DNA of 23,554 bases, taken from positions 1 to 23,554 of the forward strand of contig CACKPP010000007.1 of NCBI GenBank assembly GCA_902602105.1. Reading direction: 5' to 3'. A program made the position numbers and the translations under genes. Source of the stretch: an uncultured Pelagibacteraceae bacterium (lineage in GTDB: Bacteria; Pseudomonadota; Alphaproteobacteria; Pelagibacterales; Pelagibacteraceae). This document shows positions 1-7,832 of this stretch, piece by piece (position 1 is the first letter of the stretch; each line of letters begins with the position of its first letter). The notes beneath the pieces are model-generated. The model had not been told where the DNA came from, ran no database searches, and worked only from the letters and a program-made list of their open reading frames with translations.

Positions 1-573
1 GGATAGTATCAACAAAATTACAAAACCAAATAAACCAGTAAATGCATTTGTCAAACTAATATCTAAGTCCCTCAACTGTCTTGAAAAAACTTGAGAAAAA
101 GCAAAAGCTAATGCCATTAAACTTGCAAAGAATAATCCTAAAAAATTATCGACTAATTTTGGATCAAAAAATATTATTAATACACCAATAAAAGCGGAAA
201 ATATAAAAAACCATTTTTTTGGACTTATGTTTTCATTTAACATGAATGCGCTAGCAAGTATTCCAAAAGGTATTGCTAGTTGAGAACCTACAATTATAGG
301 TGAGATAATAGAGGAATAGTAAAGCGCAAGTGTCATAAACACATAAACCATCACACCCATTGAGATTGAAAAAGCTAACAATGAAGGCATATATTTCTTT
401 TCTGGTATTTTAAATTTCCAAAAAGGAATTAATATCAGCAATACTAATCCCATTCTTAGTGATGCCATAAGAATTGGAGGAACAGAGTCATTTAAAACCA
501 ATTTGGTAAAAGGAAATGCGCTCCCGTGAGCCATTGCAATAAAAAGTAAGATTAATAAATGTTTTAAAGGCAA
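1..573 (-). CDS. EamA/DMT-family permease, 3' part cut by window edge
   Basis: This is an inner-membrane drug/metabolite-transporter (EamA-type) permease, of which 191 codons are visible. The hydrophobic segments fit the first EamA repeat. TM1 covers about residues 4-22 and contains the AHGSAFPFTK stretch typical of the family, and later helices follow around SISMGVMVYVFMTLALYY and IIVGSQLAIPFGILAS. I chose a TTG start at 573-571 because the next in-frame ATG (534-532) would remove half of TM1. The TTG lies 3 bases after the stop of the aldehyde dehydrogenase, so it is the last visible gene of the leftward operon. It may export or import a metabolite of that pathway, but the substrate cannot be read from sequence. 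The C-terminal half is outside the window. The family call is fairly sure. Confidence 0.85.
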   Translation of the reverse strand, partial: MPLKHLLILLFIAMAHGSAFPFTKLVLNDSVPPILMASLRMGLVLLILIPFWKFKIPEKKYMPSLLAFSISMGVMVYVFMTLALYYSSIISPIIVGSQLAIPFGILASAFMLNENISPKKWFFIFSAFIGVLIIFFDPKLVDNFLGLFFASLMALAFAFSQVFSRQLRDLDISLTNAFTGLFGFVILLILS

Positions 574-576
574 GTT

Positions 577-2058
577 CTAACCCATTGTAAATGGATCAGT
601 CATCGGTTTATCTGATGAATTATACCATGTGGTCTTAATTCTTGTGTATTCTTTAATAGACTCAATACCAGCTTCTTTACCATAACCACTATCTTTAATA
701 CCACCAAAAGGAGCCATTGGAGAGATTAGTCGGTAAGTATTTATGAAAACTATACCAGCGCGTATAGCTTCAGATACTCTTAAGCCACGCGCAAAGTTAG
801 AAGTATAAACTCCAGATGAAAGTCCATATTTATTATCATTCATTTTATTTATTACCTCATCTTCTTTATCAAACTTCATAACTGATAATATTGGACCAAA
901 TAATTCATTTTCTGCAACAGGAAGGTTGTGATTTTTACATTCTATAATTGTTGCTGGAAAGTAGTAACCTTTATTTGAAACAGAAGATCTTTTCCCACCA
1001 CATCTAATCTTTCCACCTTGTTCAATAGTAGCTTTTATATTTTTTTCAATATTTTCTAATTGTTTAAAACTATTTAATGGTCCCATTTGAGTATCTTTTT
1101 CCATTGGGCCACCTAATTTTATTTTTTCAGCTTTAGAAATTAATTTTTTTAAAAATTCGTCATAAATATTAGATTGTAAATAAAGTCTAGAACCTGCAAT
1201 GCAACTTTGACCACTTGCTCCAAAAATTCCAGCAGTTATACCATTCAAAGCATTTTCTTGATCAGCGTCATCAAATACCACAACTGGACTTTTACCACCA
1301 AGTTCTAAGCTTACTTGAGATAAATTTTCTGCAGAGTTTTTGACAATATTTTTTGCAGTTTCTGGCCCACCAGTGAATGCTATTCTCTCTACAAGGTTGT
1401 GCGTAGTCAAAGCTTTTCCACAAGGCTCACCTAAACCAGTAATGATATTAATAACTCCTTTTGGTAATCCAGCTTTATCTATTAATCTTGCAAACTCTAA
1501 AAGAGTTACAGGTGCAAGTTCAGAAGCTTTAATAACAACTGTATTCCCCATAGCAAGAGCTGGAGCAAGTTTGACGGCTGTTAATAACATTTGAGAATTC
1601 CAAGGAATAATTGCAGCCACAACACCTATAGGAATTCTTGTTGTTGTAACTTGCATATCTGGTTTATCTATTGGGACAACAGTTCCTTCTACTTTGTCAG
1701 CTAAACCTGCAAAGTAATCATAATATTCTGCAATATAATTAGCTTGGGTTTTCGTTTCTCTATAAAGCTTACCAGTATCAATAGTTTCTATTTTTCCAAG
1801 ATGTTCTGCATTAGCTCTTAGTTGATCAGCAATTAATTTTAAATACTTTGCTCTTTCTCTTGGATGAAGTGTAGACCAATTATTTTCAAAAGCTTTTTGA
1901 GCTGATTGAACAGCTTTGTCTACATCCTTTTCATTTGCTTCAGGAACAGTTGCCCAAACTTCATTATTTTCAGGATTTAATGTTTCAATTTTTTTTCCAG
2001 AGGATGAATCTACCCATTCACCATTAATGTACATTTTAAAATTTTGAATTTTTGACAT
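577..2058 (-). CDS. NAD(P)-dependent aldehyde dehydrogenase (operon enzyme)
   Basis: This is a full-length ALDH-superfamily enzyme (493 aa, normal for the family) that oxidises an aldehyde to a carboxylate in the cytoplasm. The oxyanion-hole Asn is N154 in IPWN, the general-base Glu is E252 in LELGGKSP, and the catalytic Cys is C286 in GQSCIAGSR. A C-terminal PFGGIKDSGYGKEAG motif is typical. It resembles betaine-aldehyde and hydroxymuconic/succinic-semialdehyde type enzymes, but substrate cannot be assigned. Its ATG directly follows the hydrolase stop with no spacer, and the EamA permease starts 3 bases after it, so translation is probably coupled. In the context of a flavin monooxygenase and a hydrolase, it would plausibly oxidise the aldehyde made on ring opening or a semialdehyde released later (inference). 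It is clearly different from the second ALDH at 15829. Confidence 0.95.
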   Translation of the reverse strand: MSKIQNFKMYINGEWVDSSSGKKIETLNPENNEVWATVPEANEKDVDKAVQSAQKAFENNWSTLHPRERAKYLKLIADQLRANAEHLGKIETIDTGKLYRETKTQANYIAEYYDYFAGLADKVEGTVVPIDKPDMQVTTTRIPIGVVAAIIPWNSQMLLTAVKLAPALAMGNTVVIKASELAPVTLLEFARLIDKAGLPKGVINIITGLGEPCGKALTTHNLVERIAFTGGPETAKNIVKNSAENLSQVSLELGGKSPVVVFDDADQENALNGITAGIFGASGQSCIAGSRLYLQSNIYDEFLKKLISKAEKIKLGGPMEKDTQMGPLNSFKQLENIEKNIKATIEQGGKIRCGGKRSSVSNKGYYFPATIIECKNHNLPVAENELFGPILSVMKFDKEDEVINKMNDNKYGLSSGVYTSNFARGLRVSEAIRAGIVFINTYRLISPMAPFGGIKDSGYGKEAGIESIKEYTRIKTTWYNSSDKPMTDPFTMG

Positions 2059-2841
2059 TTAATTATTAATAAAATTTTTAATTTTCATATTAACATCATC
2101 TGCACATTCTATACTACAAAGATGTTTTCCATTTTTAATTTCAATATAAGTAGAATTAGCAAGGTCTTTTACTAATTCTTTAGACATTGCTGGAGTAGAA
2201 CCAATATCATCTGAACCAGTCATCACCAAAGTTTTTCGGTCTATCTTTTTTATAGCTTCAAAATCATCATAATGATTAGCAAATAACTCATAAGCTTTAA
2301 GAAAGTTTTTATGATCTTCTGGTTCTTTATTTAAGATTTTCATAAACAAATCATAAGTTTTTGGATTATCCTCAAGGTATTTGTCACTAAACCATCTTTT
2401 TAAAGCTTGTTTAGATATTGGTTTATTCAATTTTGCTTGATTATATCTATCTAACACAAGTGATCTCTCTTCATCTGATCTTTTATAAGTAGTGCCAATT
2501 AATATAAGTTTTTCTACTTTTTTTTTAAAATGAGATGAAAAATCCAATGCAATCAAAGAACCTAAAGAAAAACCTATAAGATTTATTTTCTCAACTCCCA
2601 AATGATCTAAAATTTCTAAAAGTTGATTAGAAAAATCTTTAAGACTAAGTTTGCCTTTATCACATGGTGTTTTTCCGTGTCCTAATAAATCATAAGTTAG
2701 AGTTGAATATTCATTGAAGTAAATGATTTGATTATCCCACATTTGATGATCAAGACCTACTCCATGGATAAATACAATAGGTAAAGAATTTTTTTTATTA
2801 AAAGAATAATAATTTTGATTTGGATCAAAATTTTGGGACAT
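2059..2841 (-). CDS. alpha/beta hydrolase (enol-lactonase / amidohydrolase-like)
   Basis: This is a 260-aa alpha/beta-hydrolase-fold enzyme with a complete catalytic set. FIHGVGLD near residue 24 forms the oxyanion region, S92 in GFSLG is the nucleophile, D211 or D212 in MTGSDD is the acid, and H240 in NGKH is the base. Overall it is closest in style to PcaD-like 3-oxoadipate enol-lactonases, a group that also includes hydrolases of amidomethylene-succinate intermediates in vitamin B6 and trigonelline breakdown. There is no signal peptide, so it is cytoplasmic. It starts 4 bases after the DUF1185 gene and its stop abuts the ALDH start. In this operon it plausibly cleaves an ester, lactone or enamide formed after oxygenation (inference). 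The fold is certain and the substrate unknown. Confidence 0.92.
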   Translation of the reverse strand: MSQNFDPNQNYYSFNKKNSLPIVFIHGVGLDHQMWDNQIIYFNEYSTLTYDLLGHGKTPCDKGKLSLKDFSNQLLEILDHLGVEKINLIGFSLGSLIALDFSSHFKKKVEKLILIGTTYKRSDEERSLVLDRYNQAKLNKPISKQALKRWFSDKYLEDNPKTYDLFMKILNKEPEDHKNFLKAYELFANHYDDFEAIKKIDRKTLVMTGSDDIGSTPAMSKELVKDLANSTYIEIKNGKHLCSIECADDVNMKIKNFINN

Positions 2842-2845
2842 TAGA

Positions 2846-3433
2846 TTATTTGGGATCTAATCCCATTTCTTTCATATCCTGATAACGGTCTCCAGTTCTA
2901 GCATGAGCTCTCCCACTTGATGCACCACCAATTGCAATTACAATTTCATCATCAAATGGTGCATCATGAATAGTAAATTCATGAGTCAAATAATAGGGTC
3001 TTAAACCAGAGTCTGTTTTATGCATCATAGGAATAGATATTTTAGACCCTGCAGGCCCTCTTGTATTTGTAAAACTTAAATATGAAGTACCACCAACAGC
3101 ATCTCTAAATTTATTTCCAAATCTTAAAGTATGAATAAAAGCTGATGCATGTTCTATTTCACCATTCAATCCTACAGTGCCAGCTTTTCCATAAGCTAAA
3201 ATTTTTTCAGGTGATCCAATTTCTTTAATTAATTCTGGTACTAAAATGTCACCAAGTTTTGGAGCTAAATCTAAAATAATTGGTTTTAAGTCTTCAACAA
3301 AACCTTGTCCGGTCCAAGGGTTTTTAAAAACAGCTGCTACTGAAACCAGTAAAACTGGTTCCTTAGCTTCTTTTCCACCTTCAATAAAAGTTTTATCTAC
3401 AAACTTTGTAAACTTCCTTAATTCAAGTTTCAC
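2846..3433 (-). CDS. DUF1185 / 'amino acid synthesis' (PF06684) family protein
   Basis: The 195-aa protein matches the family named AA_synth (formerly DUF1185). It has an N-terminal LRKFTKFVDKTFIEGG start, a VEDL motif, the YGKAGTVGLNGEIEHASAF block around residues 81-99, then the VGG segment and RGPAGSKISIPMMHK block, and a C-terminal IAIGGASSGRAHAR stretch. The family name comes from annotation history; I know of no firmly assigned reaction. The start is GTG (3433-3431), which shares its G with the TAG stop of the monooxygenase (TAGTG), so the two are probably translationally coupled. Members commonly sit beside luciferase-like monooxygenases and hydrolases in catabolic clusters (recollection, not checked), so a hydrolytic or isomerising step on the oxygenated product is a reasonable guess. 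There is no signal peptide. Confidence 0.88.
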   Translation of the reverse strand: MKLELRKFTKFVDKTFIEGGKEAKEPVLLVSVAAVFKNPWTGQGFVEDLKPIILDLAPKLGDILVPELIKEIGSPEKILAYGKAGTVGLNGEIEHASAFIHTLRFGNKFRDAVGGTSYLSFTNTRGPAGSKISIPMMHKTDSGLRPYYLTHEFTIHDAPFDDEIVIAIGGASSGRAHARTGDRYQDMKEMGLDPK

Positions 3434-4599
3434 TAACTAGCTTTCTCTATATCGTCGTTATCAAAGTTAATTTTAGGTATTACTTCATCATTAAACAGCT
3501 TTATACTTCTCATGCAAGCTTTATGGTCTATACCTGGAAAGTTTGACCAAACTTGTAAGTTTTGTAAGTTTAATTCTGATTTTAATTCATTAATTTTATT
3601 GACTACATATTCAGGGGTACCAAATAATAAATTTCTTTTATGTAAGAAATCATAGTTTAGAAGATCTAATTTATGCTTTGTTTCTGGTAACTCTTCACCT
3701 GGATCCATATGATTGCCTAAACCTCTCCAATGGCAAACCCATCTCATATAATTTATAATGTGCTCTCCAGCTAATTTTTCTGCTTCTTCCATTGTTTCTG
3801 CAACAAACATATCTCTAACTAAAGAAATACCCTCTCCTAATGGAACATCTCTATTTTCAGCTTTTGATTTTGCATCTCTATATATCTCAAATCTTTTCTT
3901 TAAGGCTTTAACAGTAGGTATCCACATTATAGTATTAAGACCATTTTGTGCTGCCCATTCTATTGACCTTGCACCATCTACTACCTGCCAAATTGGAGGA
4001 TGAGGTGCTTGTTTTGGTTTTGGAACAATACTTATTTTTTTAATTTCATTTGTCGTTGTATCTAAAAATTTTTCACTTGGTGGACTCATATCATGTTGCC
4101 ATACAAAATTTGGTGACGGATAAGTATAAAATTCACCCTTATGATTAAAAAATTCTTCGGTCCAAGCTTTTTTCATTATAGTTAAAGTTTCTTCAAATAA
4201 TCTAAAGTTTTTAGCCTGATCTTTAAGATCAGCCTCTTTATTCATATTAATTGCTTCCCTTCCATAAATACCTCTACCAATTCCAACCTCAACTCTTCCA
4301 TTGGATAACTGATCTAATAAAGCAATGTCTTCTGCTAATCTTATTGGGTTATGGAAAGTAATAACATTACAAGCCTGTCCTATTCTAATTTGTTTAGTTC
4401 TTGCAGCTGCATCAACACCCATCATTAAAGGGTTTGTGCAAGACTCCATTCCTTCATGATTAAAGTGATGCTCTGTGTACCAAATAGAGTTCCAATTATT
4501 TTTATCACAATAAGTAGTGATCTCCTTAGTTTCATCTAATAATTGTTTATAGGGCTTATGATCCCAGTTTGTGGTATTGCAAAAGTAACCAAATTTCAT
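3433..4599 (-). CDS. LLM-class (luciferase-like) flavin-dependent monooxygenase
   Basis: This is a 388-aa member of the bacterial luciferase-like monooxygenase family, which uses reduced FMN and O2. Typical landmarks are WYTEHHFNHEG (residues 40-50), the NPLMM and IRIGQACNVITFHNPIRLAE block (about 71-90), and LLDQLSNGRVEVGIGRG (about 95-110). The whole barrel appears present. It is the first gene of the leftward operon and has the clearest Shine-Dalgarno there, AGGAGG at 4610-4605, five bases before the ATG. It would catalyse the first oxygenation of the pathway, possibly opening an N-heterocyclic ring as TgnB does on trigonelline (inference). Such two-component enzymes need a flavin reductase, and none is visible here, so reduced flavin must come from elsewhere. 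The family is certain and the substrate unknown. Confidence 0.95.
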   Translation of the reverse strand: MKFGYFCNTTNWDHKPYKQLLDETKEITTYCDKNNWNSIWYTEHHFNHEGMESCTNPLMMGVDAAARTKQIRIGQACNVITFHNPIRLAEDIALLDQLSNGRVEVGIGRGIYGREAINMNKEADLKDQAKNFRLFEETLTIMKKAWTEEFFNHKGEFYTYPSPNFVWQHDMSPPSEKFLDTTTNEIKKISIVPKPKQAPHPPIWQVVDGARSIEWAAQNGLNTIMWIPTVKALKKRFEIYRDAKSKAENRDVPLGEGISLVRDMFVAETMEEAEKLAGEHIINYMRWVCHWRGLGNHMDPGEELPETKHKLDLLNYDFLHKRNLLFGTPEYVVNKINELKSELNLQNLQVWSNFPGIDHKACMRSIKLFNDEVIPKINFDNDDIEKAS

Positions 4600-4739
4600 T
4601 CTAACCTCCTTAAATAATTAAATCTAAGACGATTGATCCCACTTTCGTATTTTGTAAATATCGACGAGTTATGTATCGCTCAGACAAGACTGTAATTTAA
4701 CTAGACTATTTAATCAATATATATTTAATCAAGCTTTAA
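4600..4739. promoter_or_regulatory. divergent control region between the two catabolic operons
   Basis: These 140 bases separate the divergent starts of the monooxygenase operon and the racemase-like/transport operon, and this is the largest intergenic gap in the window. Two identical 11-base direct repeats, TATTTAATCAA, lie at 4707-4717 and 4722-4732, 15 bases apart start to start. A possible leftward promoter is TTGATT (4717-4712) and TACAGT (4694-4689) with a 17-base spacer; its -35 would fall inside the left repeat. This would give a leader of roughly 80 bases for the monooxygenase. No clear rightward promoter stands out. A regulator bound to the repeats could control both directions, but in such AT-rich DNA the repeats could be chance. 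Confidence 0.45.
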
Positions 4740-5483
4740 ATGAAATTAACCAAGATAGAACCAAAATATATAAAAAAGCATAATCCGAGGGTAGGGTTAA
4801 TTACATTAGCTAGCGACTTTAGAATCGAAAAAGATTTTAACAATGTAATTTATGGAAAGGACATAGATTTATATTGCAATAGAATTAAATGTTATAATCC
4901 TTTAACAAATGAAAAATTAAAAAAAATGGCAGATGATATTCCAAAAGTTACCGAGGATATTTTGCCAGATCAGCAATTGGATTGTGTTGCCTATGGATGT
5001 ACCTCAGGAACAATTGCTGCAGGATATCAATCAATTCATGATAAAGTTAACCTAGCAAAACCAAACACTAAAGTTACGACACCAATAACATCAGCAATAA
5101 ATGCACTGAAAAGTTTAAAAATAAAAAGATTGTCAATTTTTACTCCCTATACAGATGAGATTAATCAATCAGTAATTAATTATTTCAAAAAAGAAAATAT
5201 AGAAATTGATGAACTTTCTTATTTTGATATAGCCTCAGATTTAGATATTGGTAAAGTTGATCCACAATATGTATTTGAAACACTTGCAAAAATAGATTTA
5301 TCAAAAAGCGACGCTTTATTTGTTTCTTGTACTGCATTACCGGTCCTTTCAGTAATTAATGAATTAGAAAAAAAAATAAATAAAGTTGTTTTATCAAGCA
5401 ACCAAACTTTAATTTGGGATACACTTAAGGAAATTAATTTTAATAATAAAGTTGAAGGTTTTGGTGAATTATTTAATAATTAA
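4740..5483 (+). CDS. Asp/Glu racemase / maleate isomerase family protein (EutA-like)
   Basis: This 247-aa protein belongs to the Asp/Glu/hydantoin racemase superfamily, in the branch of maleate cis-trans isomerases, arylmalonate decarboxylases and EutA. The two active-site cysteines of the fold are present: C87 in YGCTSGTIAAG and C197 in FVSCTALPVL. Both are expected for isomerases and racemases; arylmalonate decarboxylase keeps only one. It may isomerise a cis-unsaturated diacid or a small amino acid derivative in the cytoplasm. It is the first gene of the rightward operon and ends 3 bases before the M24 hydrolase gene. In ectoine-degrading bacteria, EutA (same superfamily) and EutD (M24 fold) occur in one cluster, so this pairing is notable. 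The superfamily is sure; the reaction is open. Confidence 0.88.
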   Translation: MKLTKIEPKYIKKHNPRVGLITLASDFRIEKDFNNVIYGKDIDLYCNRIKCYNPLTNEKLKKMADDIPKVTEDILPDQQLDCVAYGCTSGTIAAGYQSIHDKVNLAKPNTKVTTPITSAINALKSLKIKRLSIFTPYTDEINQSVINYFKKENIEIDELSYFDIASDLDIGKVDPQYVFETLAKIDLSKSDALFVSCTALPVLSVINELEKKINKVVLSSNQTLIWDTLKEINFNNKVEGFGELFNN

Positions 5484-5486
5484 TTT

Positions 5487-6656
5487 ATGAATTTTACTAA
5501 CGAAGAATACAAATCAAGATTAAAAAAAGTTCAAGCTTCTATGCAAGAAAAAGGCATTGAGCTTTTAATCTCCCAAGATCCATCTAATATGAATTATCTA
5601 ACTGGTTATGATGCTTGGTCATTTTATTATGCCCAATGTGCAATAGTACATGTTAATGCTGACGAGCCGATTTGTTTTGTTAGAAATCAAGATGCTGGTG
5701 GTGCATATATTAAAACTTATTTAAAGAATGAAAATATAATTAAGTATCATGAGAAATATATCCATACTTGGCCTCTACATCCTTACGATGCACTTGTAGA
5801 TCTTATTAAAGAAAGAAAATGGGACAAACTTTCTATTGGACTAGAAATGGACAGCCATTATTTCACAGCTTATTGTTATAAAAAAATCAAACAAGGTTTA
5901 CCTAATGCTAAAGTTTTAGATTGTGAAAGATTAGTTAATTGGGTGAGAGTTGTTAAATCAGATGCTGAAATAAAGTTTATGAAAGCGGCTGCACAAATTA
6001 CTGAATTAGGAATGAAAAAAGCTTTTGATGCTATAAATCCTGGAGTAAGACAGTGCGATGCAGTTTCAGAAATCTATACTACATTAATAAAAGGAACGTC
6101 TGAATTTGGTGGCGATTATTCATCTATAGTTCCAATGATTCCAACAGGAAAAGGTACATCAGCATCACACTTAACATGGTCAGAAGATAAATTTGTAGAA
6201 GGAGAGGCTACAATTATTGAATTATCAGGAGTAAATAAAAAATATCATTGTCCAATGGCTAGAACAGTTTTACTTGGTAAACCTGATCAAAAGAAAATTG
6301 ACACAATGAAGAAAACAAATGAAGCACTTCAAGCTGGTATTGATTTAGTCAAAGCGGGCAATACTGCTGATGATGTTGCCCAAGCTTTTTGGAAAATATT
6401 AGATAAATATGGAATTGAAAAAACTTCAAGAACTGGATATTCCATTGGTATTGGCTATCCACCTGACTGGGGAGAACACACTTTAAATATATCAAAAAGT
6501 GATATGACCGTGTTACAACCTAACGTTACTTTTCATATGATTGCAGTAATGCAATTTGGAAATTGGGGAGTAGAAGCCTCTGAAGCAATTAGAGTTACTG
6601 ATAAAGGTTATGAATTATTTTGTAATTTTTCTAAAGAACTTCATATTAAAAGCTAA
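5487..6656 (+). CDS. M24-fold hydrolase, ectoine hydrolase (DoeA/EutD)-like
   Basis: The 389-aa protein has the two-domain pita-bread layout of M24 peptidases and creatinase: an N-terminal creatinase-like domain (about 1-150) and a catalytic domain (about 155-385). Phrases such as NYLTGYDAWSFYYAQ, LVNWVRVVKSDAE and GYPPDWGEHT recall ectoine hydrolases DoeA/EutD. The usual two metal-binding Asp of M24 metallopeptidases are not there: the positions read E245 (IIELSG) and P256 (YHCPMART). His228 and a late Glu (E366 in SEAIRVT) remain. This resembles the metal-free hydrolases of small cyclic or guanidino substrates, not a peptidase. The start ATG is 3 bases after the upstream stop. No deacetylase of the DoeB/EutE type is next to it, so true ectoine use is not shown. 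The substrate is probably a cyclic amidine, amide or related N-compound (inference). Confidence 0.88.
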   Translation: MNFTNEEYKSRLKKVQASMQEKGIELLISQDPSNMNYLTGYDAWSFYYAQCAIVHVNADEPICFVRNQDAGGAYIKTYLKNENIIKYHEKYIHTWPLHPYDALVDLIKERKWDKLSIGLEMDSHYFTAYCYKKIKQGLPNAKVLDCERLVNWVRVVKSDAEIKFMKAAAQITELGMKKAFDAINPGVRQCDAVSEIYTTLIKGTSEFGGDYSSIVPMIPTGKGTSASHLTWSEDKFVEGEATIIELSGVNKKYHCPMARTVLLGKPDQKKIDTMKKTNEALQAGIDLVKAGNTADDVAQAFWKILDKYGIEKTSRTGYSIGIGYPPDWGEHTLNISKSDMTVLQPNVTFHMIAVMQFGNWGVEASEAIRVTDKGYELFCNFSKELHIKS

Positions 6657-6708
6657 TTATTAATGGTTGATATTTATTCATACAAATGTTTTAAAGTTAC
6701 CTAAAATT

Positions 6709-7794
6709 ATGGCCTTAAAAAAAGATTTCGTAAAATTTGATAAAGTTGATAAAAGCTATGACGGTAAAGTTTTAGTAGTCAAAGATCTTCAACTAGATAT
6801 TGAAGAAGGTGAATTTGTTACAATGTTAGGACCCTCTGGTTCTGGTAAAACAACTTGTCTTATGATGTTAGCAGGTTTTGAAACTCCTACTAATGGTGAA
6901 ATATATTTAGATGGAAATGCTATCTCAAGTATTCCACCTCATAAAAGAGGTATTGGAATGGTTTTTCAAAACTATGCATTATTTCCTCACATGACTGTCT
7001 ATGAAAATTTAGCTTTTCCATTAAGGGTAAGAAAAATTCCAAAGGACGAAGCTGATAAAAAAATTGATAAAGCATTATCAATGGTATCACTACAAGGTTT
7101 TGCTCAAAGAATGCCAGGTCAGTTATCAGGTGGACAACAACAAAGAGTTGCTGTTGCAAGATCATTAGTGTTTGATCCACAGCTAGTATTAATGGATGAA
7201 CCTCTTGGAGCTTTAGATAAAAATTTAAGAGAAAGTATGCAGTACGAGATTAAACACATTCACGAAAGTATTGGAGTAACTGTTGTTTATGTAACTCATG
7301 ATCAAAGTGAAGCATTAACTATGTCAAACCGTATAGCAGTGTTCAACGATGGAAAAGTACAACAGCTTTCAAGTCCTGATGAGCTTTATGAAAAACCAGT
7401 TAATTCTTTTGTAGCGGAGTTTATTGGAGAAAATAATACTTTTGCAGGTGAAGTTTCAGATATTTCAGGAGGAAAGTGTAAAGTTAAGTTAGCTAATGCA
7501 GAAATTATGGCAAATCCAATTTCAGTAAAAGGCAAAGGAGATAAAACGACAGTATCATTGAGACCAGAAAGAGCTTTAATCAACCCAAGTGATAAGATGG
7601 ATAATTTACATAATGGAAAAATTGAGGAAGTTATCTATCATGGAGATCACACTAGAGTAAGAATTAATCTCCTTGGGAATTCAGAGTTTATTTTAAAAGT
7701 GCCAAACAGCTCATCCAATCTTGACATTAAACTAGGCAATGAAATTAAGATTGGTTGGAATAGTGAAGACGCTCGGGCTTTAGACCCAAAATAA
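6709..7794 (+). CDS. potA: ABC transporter ATP-binding protein, PotA-like
   Basis: This is the cytoplasmic ATPase of a spermidine/putrescine-type importer. All motifs are intact: Walker A GPSGSGKTT (41-49), Q-loop Q87 in VFQNYALFPHMTV, signature LSGGQ (139-143), Walker B LVLMDEP (159-165, catalytic E164) and switch H197 in VTHD. The C-terminal part from about residue 245 forms a TOBE-like regulatory domain. I start it at the ATG at 6709 (361 aa); a frame-open extension to a TTG at 6667 adds 14 residues unlike the family. It follows the M24 gene by 52 bases and precedes the binding-protein gene by 102 bases. The family is fixed by the motifs; the transported substrate, which could be another cationic or zwitterionic N-compound, is not. 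Confidence 0.95.
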   Translation: MALKKDFVKFDKVDKSYDGKVLVVKDLQLDIEEGEFVTMLGPSGSGKTTCLMMLAGFETPTNGEIYLDGNAISSIPPHKRGIGMVFQNYALFPHMTVYENLAFPLRVRKIPKDEADKKIDKALSMVSLQGFAQRMPGQLSGGQQQRVAVARSLVFDPQLVLMDEPLGALDKNLRESMQYEIKHIHESIGVTVVYVTHDQSEALTMSNRIAVFNDGKVQQLSSPDELYEKPVNSFVAEFIGENNTFAGEVSDISGGKCKVKLANAEIMANPISVKGKGDKTTVSLRPERALINPSDKMDNLHNGKIEEVIYHGDHTRVRINLLGNSEFILKVPNSSSNLDIKLGNEIKIGWNSEDARALDPK

Positions 7795-7832
7795 ACATCA
7801 ATTAAATCTTGTATAAATAACAAAAAGGGCTG

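Noticed and set aside
1340..1594. 84-codon open frame on the plus strand
   Set aside because: It lies wholly inside the aldehyde dehydrogenase gene on the other strand, which has all catalytic motifs; it has no recognisable domain.
5487..6656. DMSP lyase DddP (also an M24-fold protein)
   Set aside because: DddP keeps metal-binding Asp residues, which are replaced here by E245 and P256; the wording matches ectoine hydrolase better.
6667..6708. N-terminal extension of the PotA-like ATPase from a TTG start
   Set aside because: The 14 extra residues are unlike PotA proteins, and the ATG at 6709 gives the usual N-terminus.
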